64,000 bases of DNA from positions 3,038,001 through 3,102,000 of the forward strand of contig NC_134434.1 in the NCBI RefSeq assembly GCF_030867145.1, read 5' to 3'. Below are positions 1 to 35,519 of the stretch, piece after piece. The stretch comes from Opisthocomus hoazin (lineage: Eukaryota; Chordata; Aves; Opisthocomiformes; Opisthocomidae). A program made the translations under genes and the position numbers. The stretch's first letter is position 1. Each line of letters starts with the position of its first letter. The notes below the pieces were generated by a model that saw only the letters and a list, made by a program, of their open reading frames with translations, was not told the DNA's origin and made no database searches.

Positions 1-2284
1 GGAGTGACACTGCCCAGCACCTCCGGAGCAACAGGACAGTGCAGATCAGCAGGGCTTGACGATGCTACGTAGAGGAATAAGGAGAAATCTTTCTAAATCT
101 CCCTCTGCCAAAGCATGCTGAGCAGAGATGGCCGAGGGGCCCCTGGAGCAGCAGCAGCTCGCAAACTCCGGCAGTAACAGGCTCTGCAAGAGACCTGGCT
201 GAACTGGGCTGTGCTCTGGCAGCCAGCACCTGAGCGCTCAAGACTGGAGTGTTTGCTATCCACAGCGGAGAAAGCAACTCAGAAAGATGCATGATTTAGG
301 GTTGGGTTTGTTTTTTCCTCCTCTCCCCTTTCTAAAAGCTGGAGTGGAGATGCCAACCATTGTATAACAAACCTGCAGCCGGTACAATAGCTCGCTGCTC
401 TGGTTTATCCTGCGTGTTGCTATCGGAAGCAATAGAGGGACACAGGCTGGAAACTGCAGTTCTAGGAAAAAGCCTCTTTCCTACCTCTGAGAACATGATC
501 GCGCAGGTTGGTGGCTGGCACTCGGCTGCCGTCAGTCCGTGCACCAGAGGAAGGCTGGACGGAGCTTCAGGTGCGCGAGAGCGATGTCCTGAGGGAAAAG
601 GACCCTCTCTTGGCCCACGAAGCCACTGCCCGCAGCCCTCGAGCGGGAGGTTTGACTAGTTTGTGGGTTAGAAATCTGTATGGCTGCGATCGCACCAGGG
701 CTGTGTGACGGCTCCTGAGCGCGGGAGGGCCGCGGAGACCCGCTGAGTGTTGAAGTGCCTGTGTTTCAAATGGCCCCCAAGAACTGCAAGCCACGTCTGA
801 GCTGCTCTAGTGCAAACTCAGCTGAAAGGTTCTTTGTGCTGCTGCTGCAGCAGCGATTGCTCGGGCTGCGCTTCTGACTCCTAAAAGCTGTAGATACTCC
901 TTTTTACCTCTCCTGTCGAGGGGAGACTAACTACCTACGAGGGCAAAACCAGTCCCATTTTTATTATCCCTTACTCTGAGACTTACAGGCTCATGCTTCT
1001 TGAAAACCACAAGCTTCTCTCTGCTTACCGCCTTTGTAAGCATGGCTGTCTCCTAGGTTTGTCCTGGGTGAAGCTCCACGTTCGAGTGCGTCCCCGCCAC
1101 GCCAGGCTGCTCAGCGGAGGGAGTAGGGCTGCCGTGATGAAGTCATCCTTGGCAGAGCTGGCTCTGCTCTCACCCTCCCTTCTGAAGTCTCTTCTCCCAC
1201 CTCCATGCCCTGAGGTGTTGATTTTCTTTCCCATTTGCTTGTTGTGATTTAGAGATCTGTCCTCCTTTGATGCTGTTGTGGGAAGGGATTTTGTGTGTTC
1301 AGGACTTGCTTTTATTTTCTGTCTGGCTGGGTGCTGCCTAACCAAAGGAGCAGGTGGGGAGGGGCAGCCCTTGCCAGCCCCACCTCAAACCGTAAACTGT
1401 GAGCACCTGAAGCTATGTTTTAGTTGGATTGCTGCTCTACTGTCAGTTTTATGGGAGTTATTTGCTGAGACTGGAAAAAAAAAAAAGAAGAAAAGAAAGT
1501 CTTCCTTGCCAAGGCTTTGCTGAAGACACAGTGGGGTCTAGCAGCGTGGAGGGGATTGCTTCAGCCGGCGTCCGGCCAGCCGACACCTGTGCAAGCTCCT
1601 TTCCAGCTCCTTTTCGTTGCAGGGGAGAAGGAGTTGTGTCTTTCTGCGGAGCCCCTCAAACAGATAAAGTTATCAAGGGGCATGGGCTGCTCACTCCTCT
1701 TAAATGCTGTGAACCCAGGAAAGCCCAGAGCTGTTACCTCCAGAGAAAGAGATGCTTTGCAGTAGGGATCTCCAAATAAATTGCTGTCAAGGTGCGAGAC
1801 CGGAGAAGGGGCAGTGAGGTTCTACCAAAGTCTCTTCTTCCTTTTGGGGAATACTTCCAGCGTATTCACGCGTCGCTCTTACAGAGTAGTTCTCCATCTC
1901 CGAGCCTTGCCGTGCGCTGTTCCTCTGACTGTTTATATTCAGCTTCCTTCCTTCTGTTCTAAGCGAGAACCATGGACACCGATGACTTCCAATATTTAGT
2001 CTTTGTTTATTTGAAACTTGTGTCTTTGGCTGGGGCTGGGCTCGTGCTTTTGGTTGCCAATAAACAGCAAAGCACCAGGATTTCTCAAGAAAAGGTTTGG
2101 CCTTTTCACGTAGAAGGCGTCTGTCTGTCTGTCTCTACCACATTTGTGTGAACCAGCGTTAGGAAGAATACAAGCCTGCCTTTTTCCTGCAGCAGTAAAA
2201 GGTGAAGCTGATGGTACTTCTAACCTCTCTCGTCTTTGCATAGCTTCTTGTGGGCTTGCAGACCATGACAAAAGGCGATGGTCC

Positions 2285-2384
2285 ACCTTCTCTCCGGGTT
2301 TGTGTTGGCTGGCTCCTCACGAGACTCACCCACGCTGTTGAATGTCTTGCACGGAGCCAGCCAAGGCACCCGGGGAGGAAAGGT
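2285..2384. repeat. 100-nt imperfect inverted repeat (hairpin)
   Basis: TTGGCTGGCTCC at 2305-2316 is matched exactly by its reverse complement at 2353-2364. Pairing resumes further out: GGG with CCC, TCTCC with GGGGA (one G-U pair) and ACCTT (2285-2289) with AAGGT (2380-2384). Inside, GAGAC can pair with GTCTT. The whole forms an irregular stem of about 30 pairs with a loop of about 20 nt. It could be a pre-miRNA-like fold, a small palindromic element or chance; no flanking target duplication is visible. Confidence 0.5.
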
Positions 2385-5300
2385 GCTGCTACCTCTTTCC
2401 AACGTAACATCAGTGTGCTTTCAGCCCTTTGGCAGCTGGGTGAGATGCTAATGTAACCCTGGAAGCTGCTGTTTTCTCTGGGCGGATGTTAGAGTTGTGG
2501 TAGGCTGAAGTTTTATCTTGGATCCTTTACTAACATTTTCATCTTGTGTTGTTTCGGTGGCCCACTCGCCTCTTGCTGCCGGTCCATGCCGGAGGCAAAG
2601 GGGCATCAGTGACATCTGGCAAGGAGATTTTCCTTTAAGTGTGTTTTCATGACAAGGAACATGCATTGCAAAACAACAGACATTGGTCATTAATCTTAGG
2701 GGAAAGGCTGAGGAAGAGGCTATAGGAGTATTTCATCTTGCACTTTTAATTACCTGGGTAATGATATTAAGCATAATTTAGTGCAATAAACTATGTGTGC
2801 ATTAATAGACATTGATAATACATCGTTAAGCACTCCTTAAATTCATGCCAGATAGCAGGATATTGCCAATACAGTGTACGGTGCAGCTCTGGGATCAAGT
2901 GTTTGCTTTTCTTTTAGCAGTGTGTGTTGTTCCAGAATTCCAAAAGGGAACGATTGTGTTCCAGAAGCAGGATCTTGGCTGTAACTGCTCAATAGAGACC
3001 TAGAAAAGGCTCCAGAGCTGTCTCTGGTCACACTGCGGTGGCAGGACAGAAAGAAGAAAGGTTCTGTACCAGCTGGCATGGCATTAAAAAAGAAGAATTA
3101 CCCTAAAACCGTTTGTAATTGTCAGTAATTGGCACTCGGGCTGGTAGTCTCAGCAGAGAGTACAATAATGCAGTGTGAGCTATAAAACGACTTGTTTTCA
3201 CTCCTAGGACAAGACTTTCTAGGCCACATTGCCACAGCAGAAAATCACTGATTTATAAACGTGAGGTCCACCACGTACGCGGCTGTGAGCTCTGGTACAG
3301 CCATCTGCAGCCAAATCTGCCCACCCTTCCTCTGCGAAGTCCCTGTTCTCTGTTGTGTACAACAGGGAATTCGTGTGGCAAAAGCCTGAGCCAGCAGGCA
3401 GCGAGTGCAAGGTGTTGAACCAAGGCAGAAACTGGAGCTCACCAGGTATTCTTCTTCCCTGGTGGAAGTATCTTGGCGAGGTTGCCTGAAAGGCAACTAA
3501 TAAAGCAATAATATATTTTTTTAAAGACAAGATGAAGTGAAAACCTGTGAAGTTCTTATGTTGATCTACTGAGAATTTCTAATTCTTCTTTGCTTTGTTG
3601 CCTTAAAGGTTGGTGGTGGAGTTGTCTTGATATTAGAAAAGTGCCTTTTATCAGCCCTCCAAATGTCTACTTAAATGCAGCCCCGTTGCAAGTCTCTGGG
3701 AAAATTCGTGCTCCGTCTGTGAGGGGCTGGTGGGACATTTCTCCAAGAAAGGTGCAAAATTAATATCGCAGGCTCTTCTGGCAGCACCCGTGGTGAGTAA
3801 CCGGGCTCCTCCTCACCGCTGGAGATGCGGAGTGGAGCTGGTCCTGCCTTGCTGGGATAAGGGGGAGGGAGATGGTGTCAGGCAGCCCTGGGGCTGTCAG
3901 AGAGTCTGTAGGTGAGACCAGAGATACTTTACAGGAGGCACCATAAACATCCTCCATCTCAGGTGGACAAAGGAGGGCATCCAGAAACCAAAGACACCAC
4001 ATATTGTGGTGGAAGCTGGCTGCTCCCAAGCTTTTCTGGTTGGCTCCAGGGTTCCTCCTTTTTCAACTCCAGTGCCTGGCAGTGTTGCCTATTGCAATGG
4101 TAACAGAGGAGCACTGCGGCGGTGCGAGGTAGGCTGGGGCTGACGAGTGCTGGGTGCTGCTGGTGGACAGGACCAGGGGGTGTGAGCAAACCGGTCTGCA
4201 AGCACCAGCACAAGCTCCCCTCCGGTCTTGGGCAGTGAAGCCCAGCTTCCCTCAGTCTGCAGAGTTCTGTGACATTTGCTGCCTCTGCGGCTCCCCGAGG
4301 CAGAGCGAGAGCCTCTGCCTTCAGCCCCTCGACGGGAGCGATCTGCTCCTCGCCAGCAGCCGCTGCTGTAGCTCGAGCATCGCAGCCGCCTGTCCCAGCT
4401 CTCGTGGCGCAGGAAATGGCTGTTGTAGTTAAAAAACCCCAAACAACAAAGCTCCTTAATTTTCAGAATTTTTGTTTAAATATAGGAAATCGTGTCTCCA
4501 AAAGGGCCAGGCTAACGGTGGGGCAGCCAAGTCCAGGCTTCAGAAACTAGGAAATACCAGACTTCGACTGCCTGGGCCCCTGCCTGTTTCCCATTTGCTG
4601 CAGTTTTTAATGGCACAAGCACATCCTCCTTTTTCCTGGGGCTTAATCGGGTTACACACATTTACGGGAGCTTCCTAATTCTTGTAGTGAAAGGAATCCT
4701 GCTCCTGGCTTTCATTTGAATCAATGCTCAGTCACCATCATCAGGGAGTCGATCAGCAGCCTCTGTGATGCTACATTGATAACGAAGAGGCCAAAATTGC
4801 CCTGCTTGTATTTTTAATCTCCAAGGCAGGCAGGAAATATGTGATTTTTTTCATCTGGCTGTTGCTATTGTTTGCATTGAAGGTGAGGGGATGCAGTTTT
4901 CCTTGTGAGGATTTATTGGGGAGCTAAAATACATCTTCTGCCGTCGCATCTGCTCCGGTACGTGTACGCTCTGCGCCACGGGAGGTGCGACGGGGTCTGG
5001 GCTGTGAGAAACGCTGGAGTCTAAAGTGAAAGGGTGCTGAGGGACTAAAAACGGTCTCACCTGAGCCCCAAACCTCTCCTCTGCTGTTCTCTGCACTGGG
5101 GAAGGGGTTTTGGCTCCAGCCCAGCAGAAGGGCTGGGCACAGTGGTGGGAGCGCTGCTCCTCGGACCGTGGCAGGGGGGCGGGTGGGTCTCAGGATGCTG
5201 CAAGGGGTTGCGTTGCCCCATCTGTTGCCGATGAGGAGGGGGCTGTCGTGCTCGTGCCCTGGATGAAGCGGGATGTGGATGCATTCACTTCCCGAGCCGG

Positions 5301-5608
5301 GTACGCGGCTGGGCTCAGCGGCTGGGTGGTGGTTGTCGTGGCAGGAGCTTACCTGATAGTTCAGCTGGGAACTACCTGGGGGCTGGGAAATTTGGAGGGG
5401 AAACCCCTGGCAAGAGGGTCTGGGGAGCACCCTCGGCTCTGCCCCGAGCAGGCAGGCGAAGCCGAGCAGCCCCCTCCGTGGTGCCTTCCCAGCACCCGCT
5501 CACCCCTTCTCCCGTGGGCCGGTGCCTGGGTGCAGGCAGGGAGGGTCCGGGGCGGCTGCATGGGCTGTGCCCGCCCGTCCAGGTGTGCGAGGGAGCAATG
5601 CCAACCCC

Positions 5609-5806
5609 TGAGTCACGGGCACCCCCTCCTCCCTCCCCAGCCGGGATAAAGCTCGTCCTCACCTGGGATCGGATCTCACTTATCAGGGCTCCCACCTTTC
5701 CCCGCCGCCAGCCCCCCGGAACGGAGAGGCGGCAGCTCCGGCACCGGCGAGGGGAGCGAGAACAAAGTCGATATTTGCCTGGAAGGTGCCGAAATCGGCG
5801 GGGAGG
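5609..5806 (+). promoter_or_regulatory. ITGB4: candidate ITGB4 promoter and non-coding exon 1
   Basis: A perfect AP-1 site, TGAGTCA (5609-5615), lies upstream of a GATAAAG motif near 5644. A GC-rich segment follows and ends in a good donor, GGGAG|gtatgc, with gt at 5806. ITGB4 needs an upstream non-coding exon because its ATG exon has its own acceptor at 11449-11450. Epithelial integrin genes are commonly AP-1 responsive. The assignment is inference: the 5.6-kb intron is plausible, but other donors in 1-11 kb cannot be excluded. Confidence 0.25.
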
Positions 5807-8800
5807 TATGCGGGATCGCGGGCTGCCTGCCCTCCCCGCCGGACTGGAAGTTGACGTTTAACCGGAAAGAGAAAAGGGACAGAAAATAGAGAGGAGGGAG
5901 GGTTAAAAAAAAAAGAAAGAAAGAAAGAAAGAAAAGGTCAAGGCTGGAAATCAAGTTGTGGCAGCGAAGCAGCGTGTTCCCCCTCTGCCTTCGGAAGAAT
6001 TTCTTGGCTTGGTGTGTGGGTGCCTGTTATTCGGGCTGTGGCAGAGGATTTGGACACCGAGTCAGACCCAGCGCTAATGAGGTTTGTGGAATTAATTCAT
6101 CTCTGCTCTTCAGCGTTCAGCTTGCTTTAATTTCACCCTGTTGGGGGGTCAAATAAGGCGCGGGGCTCCTTGAGCTGGCAGGTGGGCAGGGCACGGAGCG
6201 AGGGGGCTCAGCTCCCTGCCCGCTTGTTCCCCCTTTCTCCCCTGGTTTTGGCTGTCGGATGTGGTCTCGTGCCTCTCAGCCGTGACCGAGCAGAGCTTTG
6301 CGGGGCTGCGCGGGGCCGTTTTTGTCTCTGAAGGTGCTGGAGTGGGGGGCCGTGGGGCGGAGGTACCGCAGTGGGGGAAGGCAGCGCAGAGCCCTGCGGG
6401 GACCTTTTGTTGCAGGTCTCCAAGGTTGCCCTCTCCGTCTACCCTGCTCCCAGGGGCGAAGGCGGTTGTGCCTTGGAGCTGGCACCCTGGGAAAGCTGTC
6501 ACGGGTGAAACTACCGGAGGTCGGCCGGGCTGCGGGTGGCTCTGACCCGCTGACGCCAGGGACGTTTTGCAGAGCGGTGCCCGTGCGCAGCCCCCTGCAA
6601 CCCTCGGCTGGGAGCCAGGGGAGGGGGCATCCCTGGGGGAAAGGGCCACGGGAGAGTGAGGGTTGGGGTGGGCTTTACAGAACTGCAAGTGTTGGGGTGT
6701 TTGCAAGCTGGTGGATCTGAAATGGATGGGAAACAGGGAAAGGAATGGAAGGATTGGTGCGAGGGAGCTGACAGGCACAGGTTAGGTGGGGGAAAGGGGG
6801 CTGAGGAGTTCCCGTGGAGGGGAAGGAGAGGAAAAGTGCCTTGTGGGGCCAAAGGAGCAGGGAATGTACCGGGAGCAGCACGTGGGGAGGCACAGAGGGG
6901 GACAGGAGGGTCCAGGGGCTGTGCTGGCATTCGAGCAGCCCCGCAGGCAGGGTCCCCACCTTCCTGCCTGTCCCTTGGGGTTTCCCCCTGCGTGAGCCTG
7001 GGGGGCAGAGGGAGGAGATGGTACCACAGCCATGGGCCCTTTGCCAGCACACGGTGGTGTCGGCCACTGCCTGGCTGCCAGCAGCTCCGTGTGAGTCCCC
7101 AGGCTGGGTCCCGCTGTGTTTTGTCCTTCACTGGAGGATGCCGGGGGCTGTGTCTGGGTTCTGGAGCTCGACCTGGGAGCTGAGATCCCCCTTCTTGCTG
7201 GAAACAACAAATGGTGATGCCCGCATGGAGCCTCCCAGCTGCAGAGGCACACCTGGGGAACGAGGGGAAAGGAGTAGGGAAGAGAAACAAAATCAAACAT
7301 GAATTTGTGTTTAAGTGATGCTTTGATTTGCAGGTCAAAGTTCTGATAGTTTTCTGGAGGTCTGTCTTGATATTTTCCAAGTTTTGGAGCACAGCCCCCA
7401 GGAGCTCTGCACCATCGCGTGCGCTGGGGAGGGGGTAGCCCGGGGAGGGAGAGAGGGTGAGTTGTGGCCCAGATCCGTGCGCCCACAGCCCTGTCCTGGG
7501 AGCAGAACTGAGCCTGCGCGGGCTGCCGTGGCTGTCACTGTGCTGCCCAGGGGAAAGCAGGACTGGGGATCCTTGGGGGAGGCCCTTGGCTGCCTTTCTG
7601 CTTTGCCTCCATCGCTGTTAGCTCTCCCTCGGGACCCCCAGCCCTGCGCTGAGGCTGGTCACGGTGACCGGCACCACCTGCCTGCCCCAGCACGCTGCAA
7701 GCACCGTGGTCCCCAGCACACACGGGCAAGCAGATGCTCCTCAGGATGCCTCCCATCTACTGGGGCATCAGTCCCACACACAGCCTCAGTGCTCCCCTTG
7801 GCAGGGTGGGGGGGTCTGCAGCCACAAAAATGGCCAATTCCCTCTAGAGAGAGGAGAGGCTGCACTGGGGAACTCAAGCAGCTCCCTTGCTTTCCCACTC
7901 CTATGTCCCCAACCTGACAGTTGTCCCCTGCATGGCACCTGGGACCAGGCTCCCACCATGGGCTCGTGGCTCAGCCTAAGCTGCTCCTTGGTTCCTCTCC
8001 TCCATCCACCCTGGGGTGATGCCCGGCTTCAGCCTTGTCCTTCCCAGCACAGAGCCACTGGGGCAGGGATGGGATGGGGACGGGACAGGGTGATGAAGTT
8101 CTGCTGCTCCGACCCTGTCTCATTGCTCCAGTGGTTTCTCTGGAGCATCACCTGCTTTTTGGGGATGAGGTACCCAGCTCGGGCTTCTCCTAGCTCAGGG
8201 GTTCCCAGGGTCTTTCTGGAGCAGGTTTGTCACCTGTGCTGAGGTGCAGGCAAAGGCTGGGAGAGAGGAAGGAGTCCAGGAGGAAATGCTGGAGCGGTGC
8301 TCTGGGATGGGGTAGGATGTTTATGTGCAGCCAGGAGCTGCTCCGCTTGGTTTTGCATAACTAAACAGCTTTTTTTAATTGTTGTCATCCTGAAAACCCA
8401 ACCAAACCGCTGCAGCTTTTCCGAGGTGAAAGTGGCATTTTCCCTTCCAGAGGACGCTTCTGAAATCAAGGGATGGCCGCTGACGTATTTTTGCACAAAT
8501 GTTACGGACTGTGGTCCTGCAGGCAGCAGCGGCGATGCTCGGTGCCACCAACACCCTGCCCGCTGGCAAGTGCCCAGCTGGATCCCTGGATGTTGGCGGC
8601 TCACAGGGCAGCAGAACGTTAATGCTGAGCTGAGCTTTACGACATTTTATGACAGCGGTTTATGTGTCCAAGGCCCAGGGTGTGTCTGTCCATCCCTTGG
8701 TGACTTTTTTTTGACTTGTGATTAAAGGAGGATGAATTAGGTCTGTGTGTTGAGGCTACCGTGGAAGATGAGTGTGTGAGCCGAGTAATCCAGTCCCCCA

Positions 8801-10751
8801 TACTCAGTCTTTTCCTCGTGGAAACCTTTTCCTTGCTGAGATGGCAGAGGGGATTTGCTCAGGGGAAGTTTTTGCTGTGTTTTCCCTTGATGGGCTCAAA
8901 GGACTTCCTCACCCTTTCGTCTCGCCTCTAACTGGCATCTCCCCAGTCTCTGTAGCCCAGTCGTTGTGGCTGGCGTGGCTTGCTGGGGCGGAGCAAGGGA
9001 AAAAGGGATTTTCCTGGTTTCAAAACCCGCCTGTCTTGGTGGTGAGGGACACAGCGTTTGCCAGCGAGTTGTGGCGTGAGGACTCTTACTGAAGGAGGAC
9101 ACAGGCATGTCCATGGACGGGGATAACGGCCAGCCTCAGAGCCAGTGCTGGGGCTGGGCCGGGGACACCCCCCAAGCCAAACCTGTGAAGAGCCTGAGCT
9201 GGGAACGCTTGGTGTTGCAGGGACCTCTGCTCAGGGGCCACAGGAGGAAAATACAAGGGATTTCCTCGGTCAGCTGCTACATTTACTTACAAGAAAGCCA
9301 GCATATTGGCTACCAGGTCCTGACAAACAGCAAAACTTCCCGGAGTGTCCCCTGCAGAGGTGCTGCCCCCAGGTTTCCATATTTCTCACATTTCAGCTAT
9401 GAGGGATTAGTTGCTGCGATAAATCCCTCTGGGCACAGCTGACAAGATGAATGAGGTACCGACGTCCTGTCATGTGTCACTTGTGTATCCAGTGACCGTC
9501 ACGGATCACACAGTGCAGACACCAAGGGAGAAGTTCCCTGGCGTCGATGCTGTGCTGGTTGGAGCCCTGTGCTGCCATGATTTCTGAGAGCACTCAGCTC
9601 CATGCGGTCAAGGTGTTTCCATTGGCTTCAGTGGCCAATGCAGCATCCAGAGGCCAAGTGTGATCCAATGCTGTTGAGACTAGAGAGGGTCTTTCTGGGG
9701 GCTTCCTTGGGTCCCAGCTCAGGCCATTAGCAGCTGACTCGCCAAGCGACCGGTCTGTGTGCTGGATGAACTCGGGCATCTTCACTGCACACCACAACTA
9801 TTCCCACTTTCCTTCCCTGTTTTAAGTGGTTTTCACATTCATTTATTTTAGAGTTGGGGCTTACACAGCAAGAAGCTACAAGACAACCCGTTTGCATCTT
9901 ATATTTCACGTTTGCATCTTCCAGAAAGGAGATGCTTTACAGGTGGCTTTACACCTGACTTTTTGCCTAAAATGCTCCCACTCGCACTGCCGGGATGCCA
10001 CGGTCAGAGCCACCCTCTGGCACGGCAGCCGCAGAGCTCGAGTTCCAGCTTCGCCTCTGCTGTTTACCAAATGCCAAATGTCCACATGCCAAACTCTGGA
10101 TGGCACTTAATTTTCACAGTCACATGTGGGTGCAGGGAGAATGGTTCGCTCCATCTAGAATTTGGCCTCTGGATCCACGTGAGGGGTCCTGCTGCCTTGG
10201 ACAGGACAGAGGGGAGCTGCCGGGCTCTCGACACCGTGGATTCATTAAACAGCCCCAAAGCTCCAAGTCTGACATTTCCCAAGGCCTCACCCTCTATTTA
10301 TTGTTGGTTCGACCATCCTGGAAACTCTTAGTGCGATAGGAAATAGCCAGAGGGAGGGGTCTGTTTTGCTTTTGGGGAGAGATGTAGACAGTTGCTTTGT
10401 TTTTCTCCGCTCTTTTTCCCTTAACCTGCCAGGAAAAGCAAGGTCTTGACCTGGATGGTGCCGACGCGTGTGGACGGCGCTGGGCTCCAGCTGCCTGCAC
10501 CGGTCCCGCTGCCCCAGGGGTCCCGTCCAGCCGGGCACCCCGACTCCGGGGCACAGGCGTGCTGTGGCGTGGCAGCAGCCCTGCCCCGCCGTTACCAGGG
10601 ACTTTGAGCCTTTCTCACATGCCTGAGCAGAGGACGAGCCGCTCTTGATTTTGCTTTTGTGCCCTGCCCTGCTGCCATCAGAGATTGCTCCCGGCGGGCA
10701 GGGCTGTCCCACCCAGCAGGGCTGGGCACGGGCTGTGCCAGAGCTGCCTGA

Positions 10752-11384
10752 TCACAGAATCACAGAATAGAATAGTAGGGGTTGGAAGGGACCTCTGTGG
10801 GTCATCTAGTCCAAGCCCCCTGCTGAAGCAGGGTCACCTACAGCAGGCTGCACAGGACCTTGTCCAGGCGGGTCTTGAATATCTCCAGAGAAGGAGACTC
10901 CACAGCCTCCCTGGGCAGCCTGGGCCAGGGCTCCGTCACCCTCAGAGGGAAGAAGTTCTTCCTCATGTTCAGACGGAACTTCCTGTGCCTCAGTTTGTGC
11001 CCATTGCCCCTTGTCCTGTCACTGGGCACCACTGAAAAGAGCTTGGCCCCATCCTCCTGACACCCACCCTTCAGATATTTGTAGGCATTTCTAAGGTCCC
11101 CTCTCAGCCTTCTCTTCTCCAGGCTGAACAAGCCCAGTTCCCTCAACCTCTCCTCATAGGGGAGATGCTCCAGTCCCCTCCTCATCCTTGTAGCCCTCCG
11201 CTGGACTCTCTCCAGTAGCTCTTCATCTTTCTTGAACTGGGGAGCCCAGAACTGGACACAGTACTCCAGATGAGGCCTCACCAGGGCAGTGTAGAGGGGA
11301 AGGAGAACCTCCCTTGTCCTGCTGGCCACACTCTTCTTGATGCACCCCAGGATCCCATTGGCTTTCTTGGCAAAAGCCAATCGA
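10752..11384 (-). mobile_element. CR1 LINE 3' fragment (copy a)
   Basis: This is the 3' end of a CR1 non-LTR retrotransposon on the minus strand. On the + strand it begins with the terminal ATCACAGAATCACAGAAT repeat. On the minus strand it carries an open 180-codon frame for the reverse-transcriptase C-terminus, with typical CR1 motifs such as [19 protein letters not shown] and [15 protein letters not shown]. The element is 5'-truncated, as is usual for CR1. Its outer edge lies about 65 bp before the acceptor of the ITGB4 start-codon exon. Confidence 0.93.
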
Positions 11385-11460
11385 CCATCGCCGGGGCCAT
11401 GTCATCCCGGCCTCCCGGCACTCTGCCGCACAGCGATCCGTGTGTTTCAGGAGGAAGAGG

Positions 11461-35519
<24,059 letters not shown>

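Larger units (their letters stand above)
1..10751. other. ITGB4 upstream region, no coding exon recognised
   Basis: I found no exon with recognisable homology here on either strand. By human synteny this is the SAP30BP-ITGB4 interval and should contain the non-coding first exon of ITGB4, because the ITGB4 start codon lies in an exon whose acceptor is at 11449-11450. GC-rich open frames at 5.1-8.2 kb have low-complexity translations and look spurious. AATAAA motifs occur at 1775-1780 and 2059-2064 and could mark the 3' end of an upstream + strand gene, but nothing else supports that. Small simple repeats are (CTGT)4 at 2121-2136 and a GAAA-rich tract at about 5904-5936. Confidence 0.5.

Noticed and set aside
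1775-2064. 3' end of SAP30BP inferred from two AATAAA motifs
   Set aside because: No coding sequence of SAP30BP is visible upstream in the window; the motifs alone are too weak.
6511-7392. 293-codon and overlapping minus-strand frames upstream of ITGB4
   Set aside because: Proline- and serine-rich translation, no recognisable domain, overlapping frames equally open on both strands, no splice or promoter support.
10838-11380. 180-codon minus-strand open frame as a host gene
   Set aside because: It is the C-terminal part of CR1 reverse transcriptase in a 5'-truncated element, as are the frames at 17416-17913 and 41999-42439.
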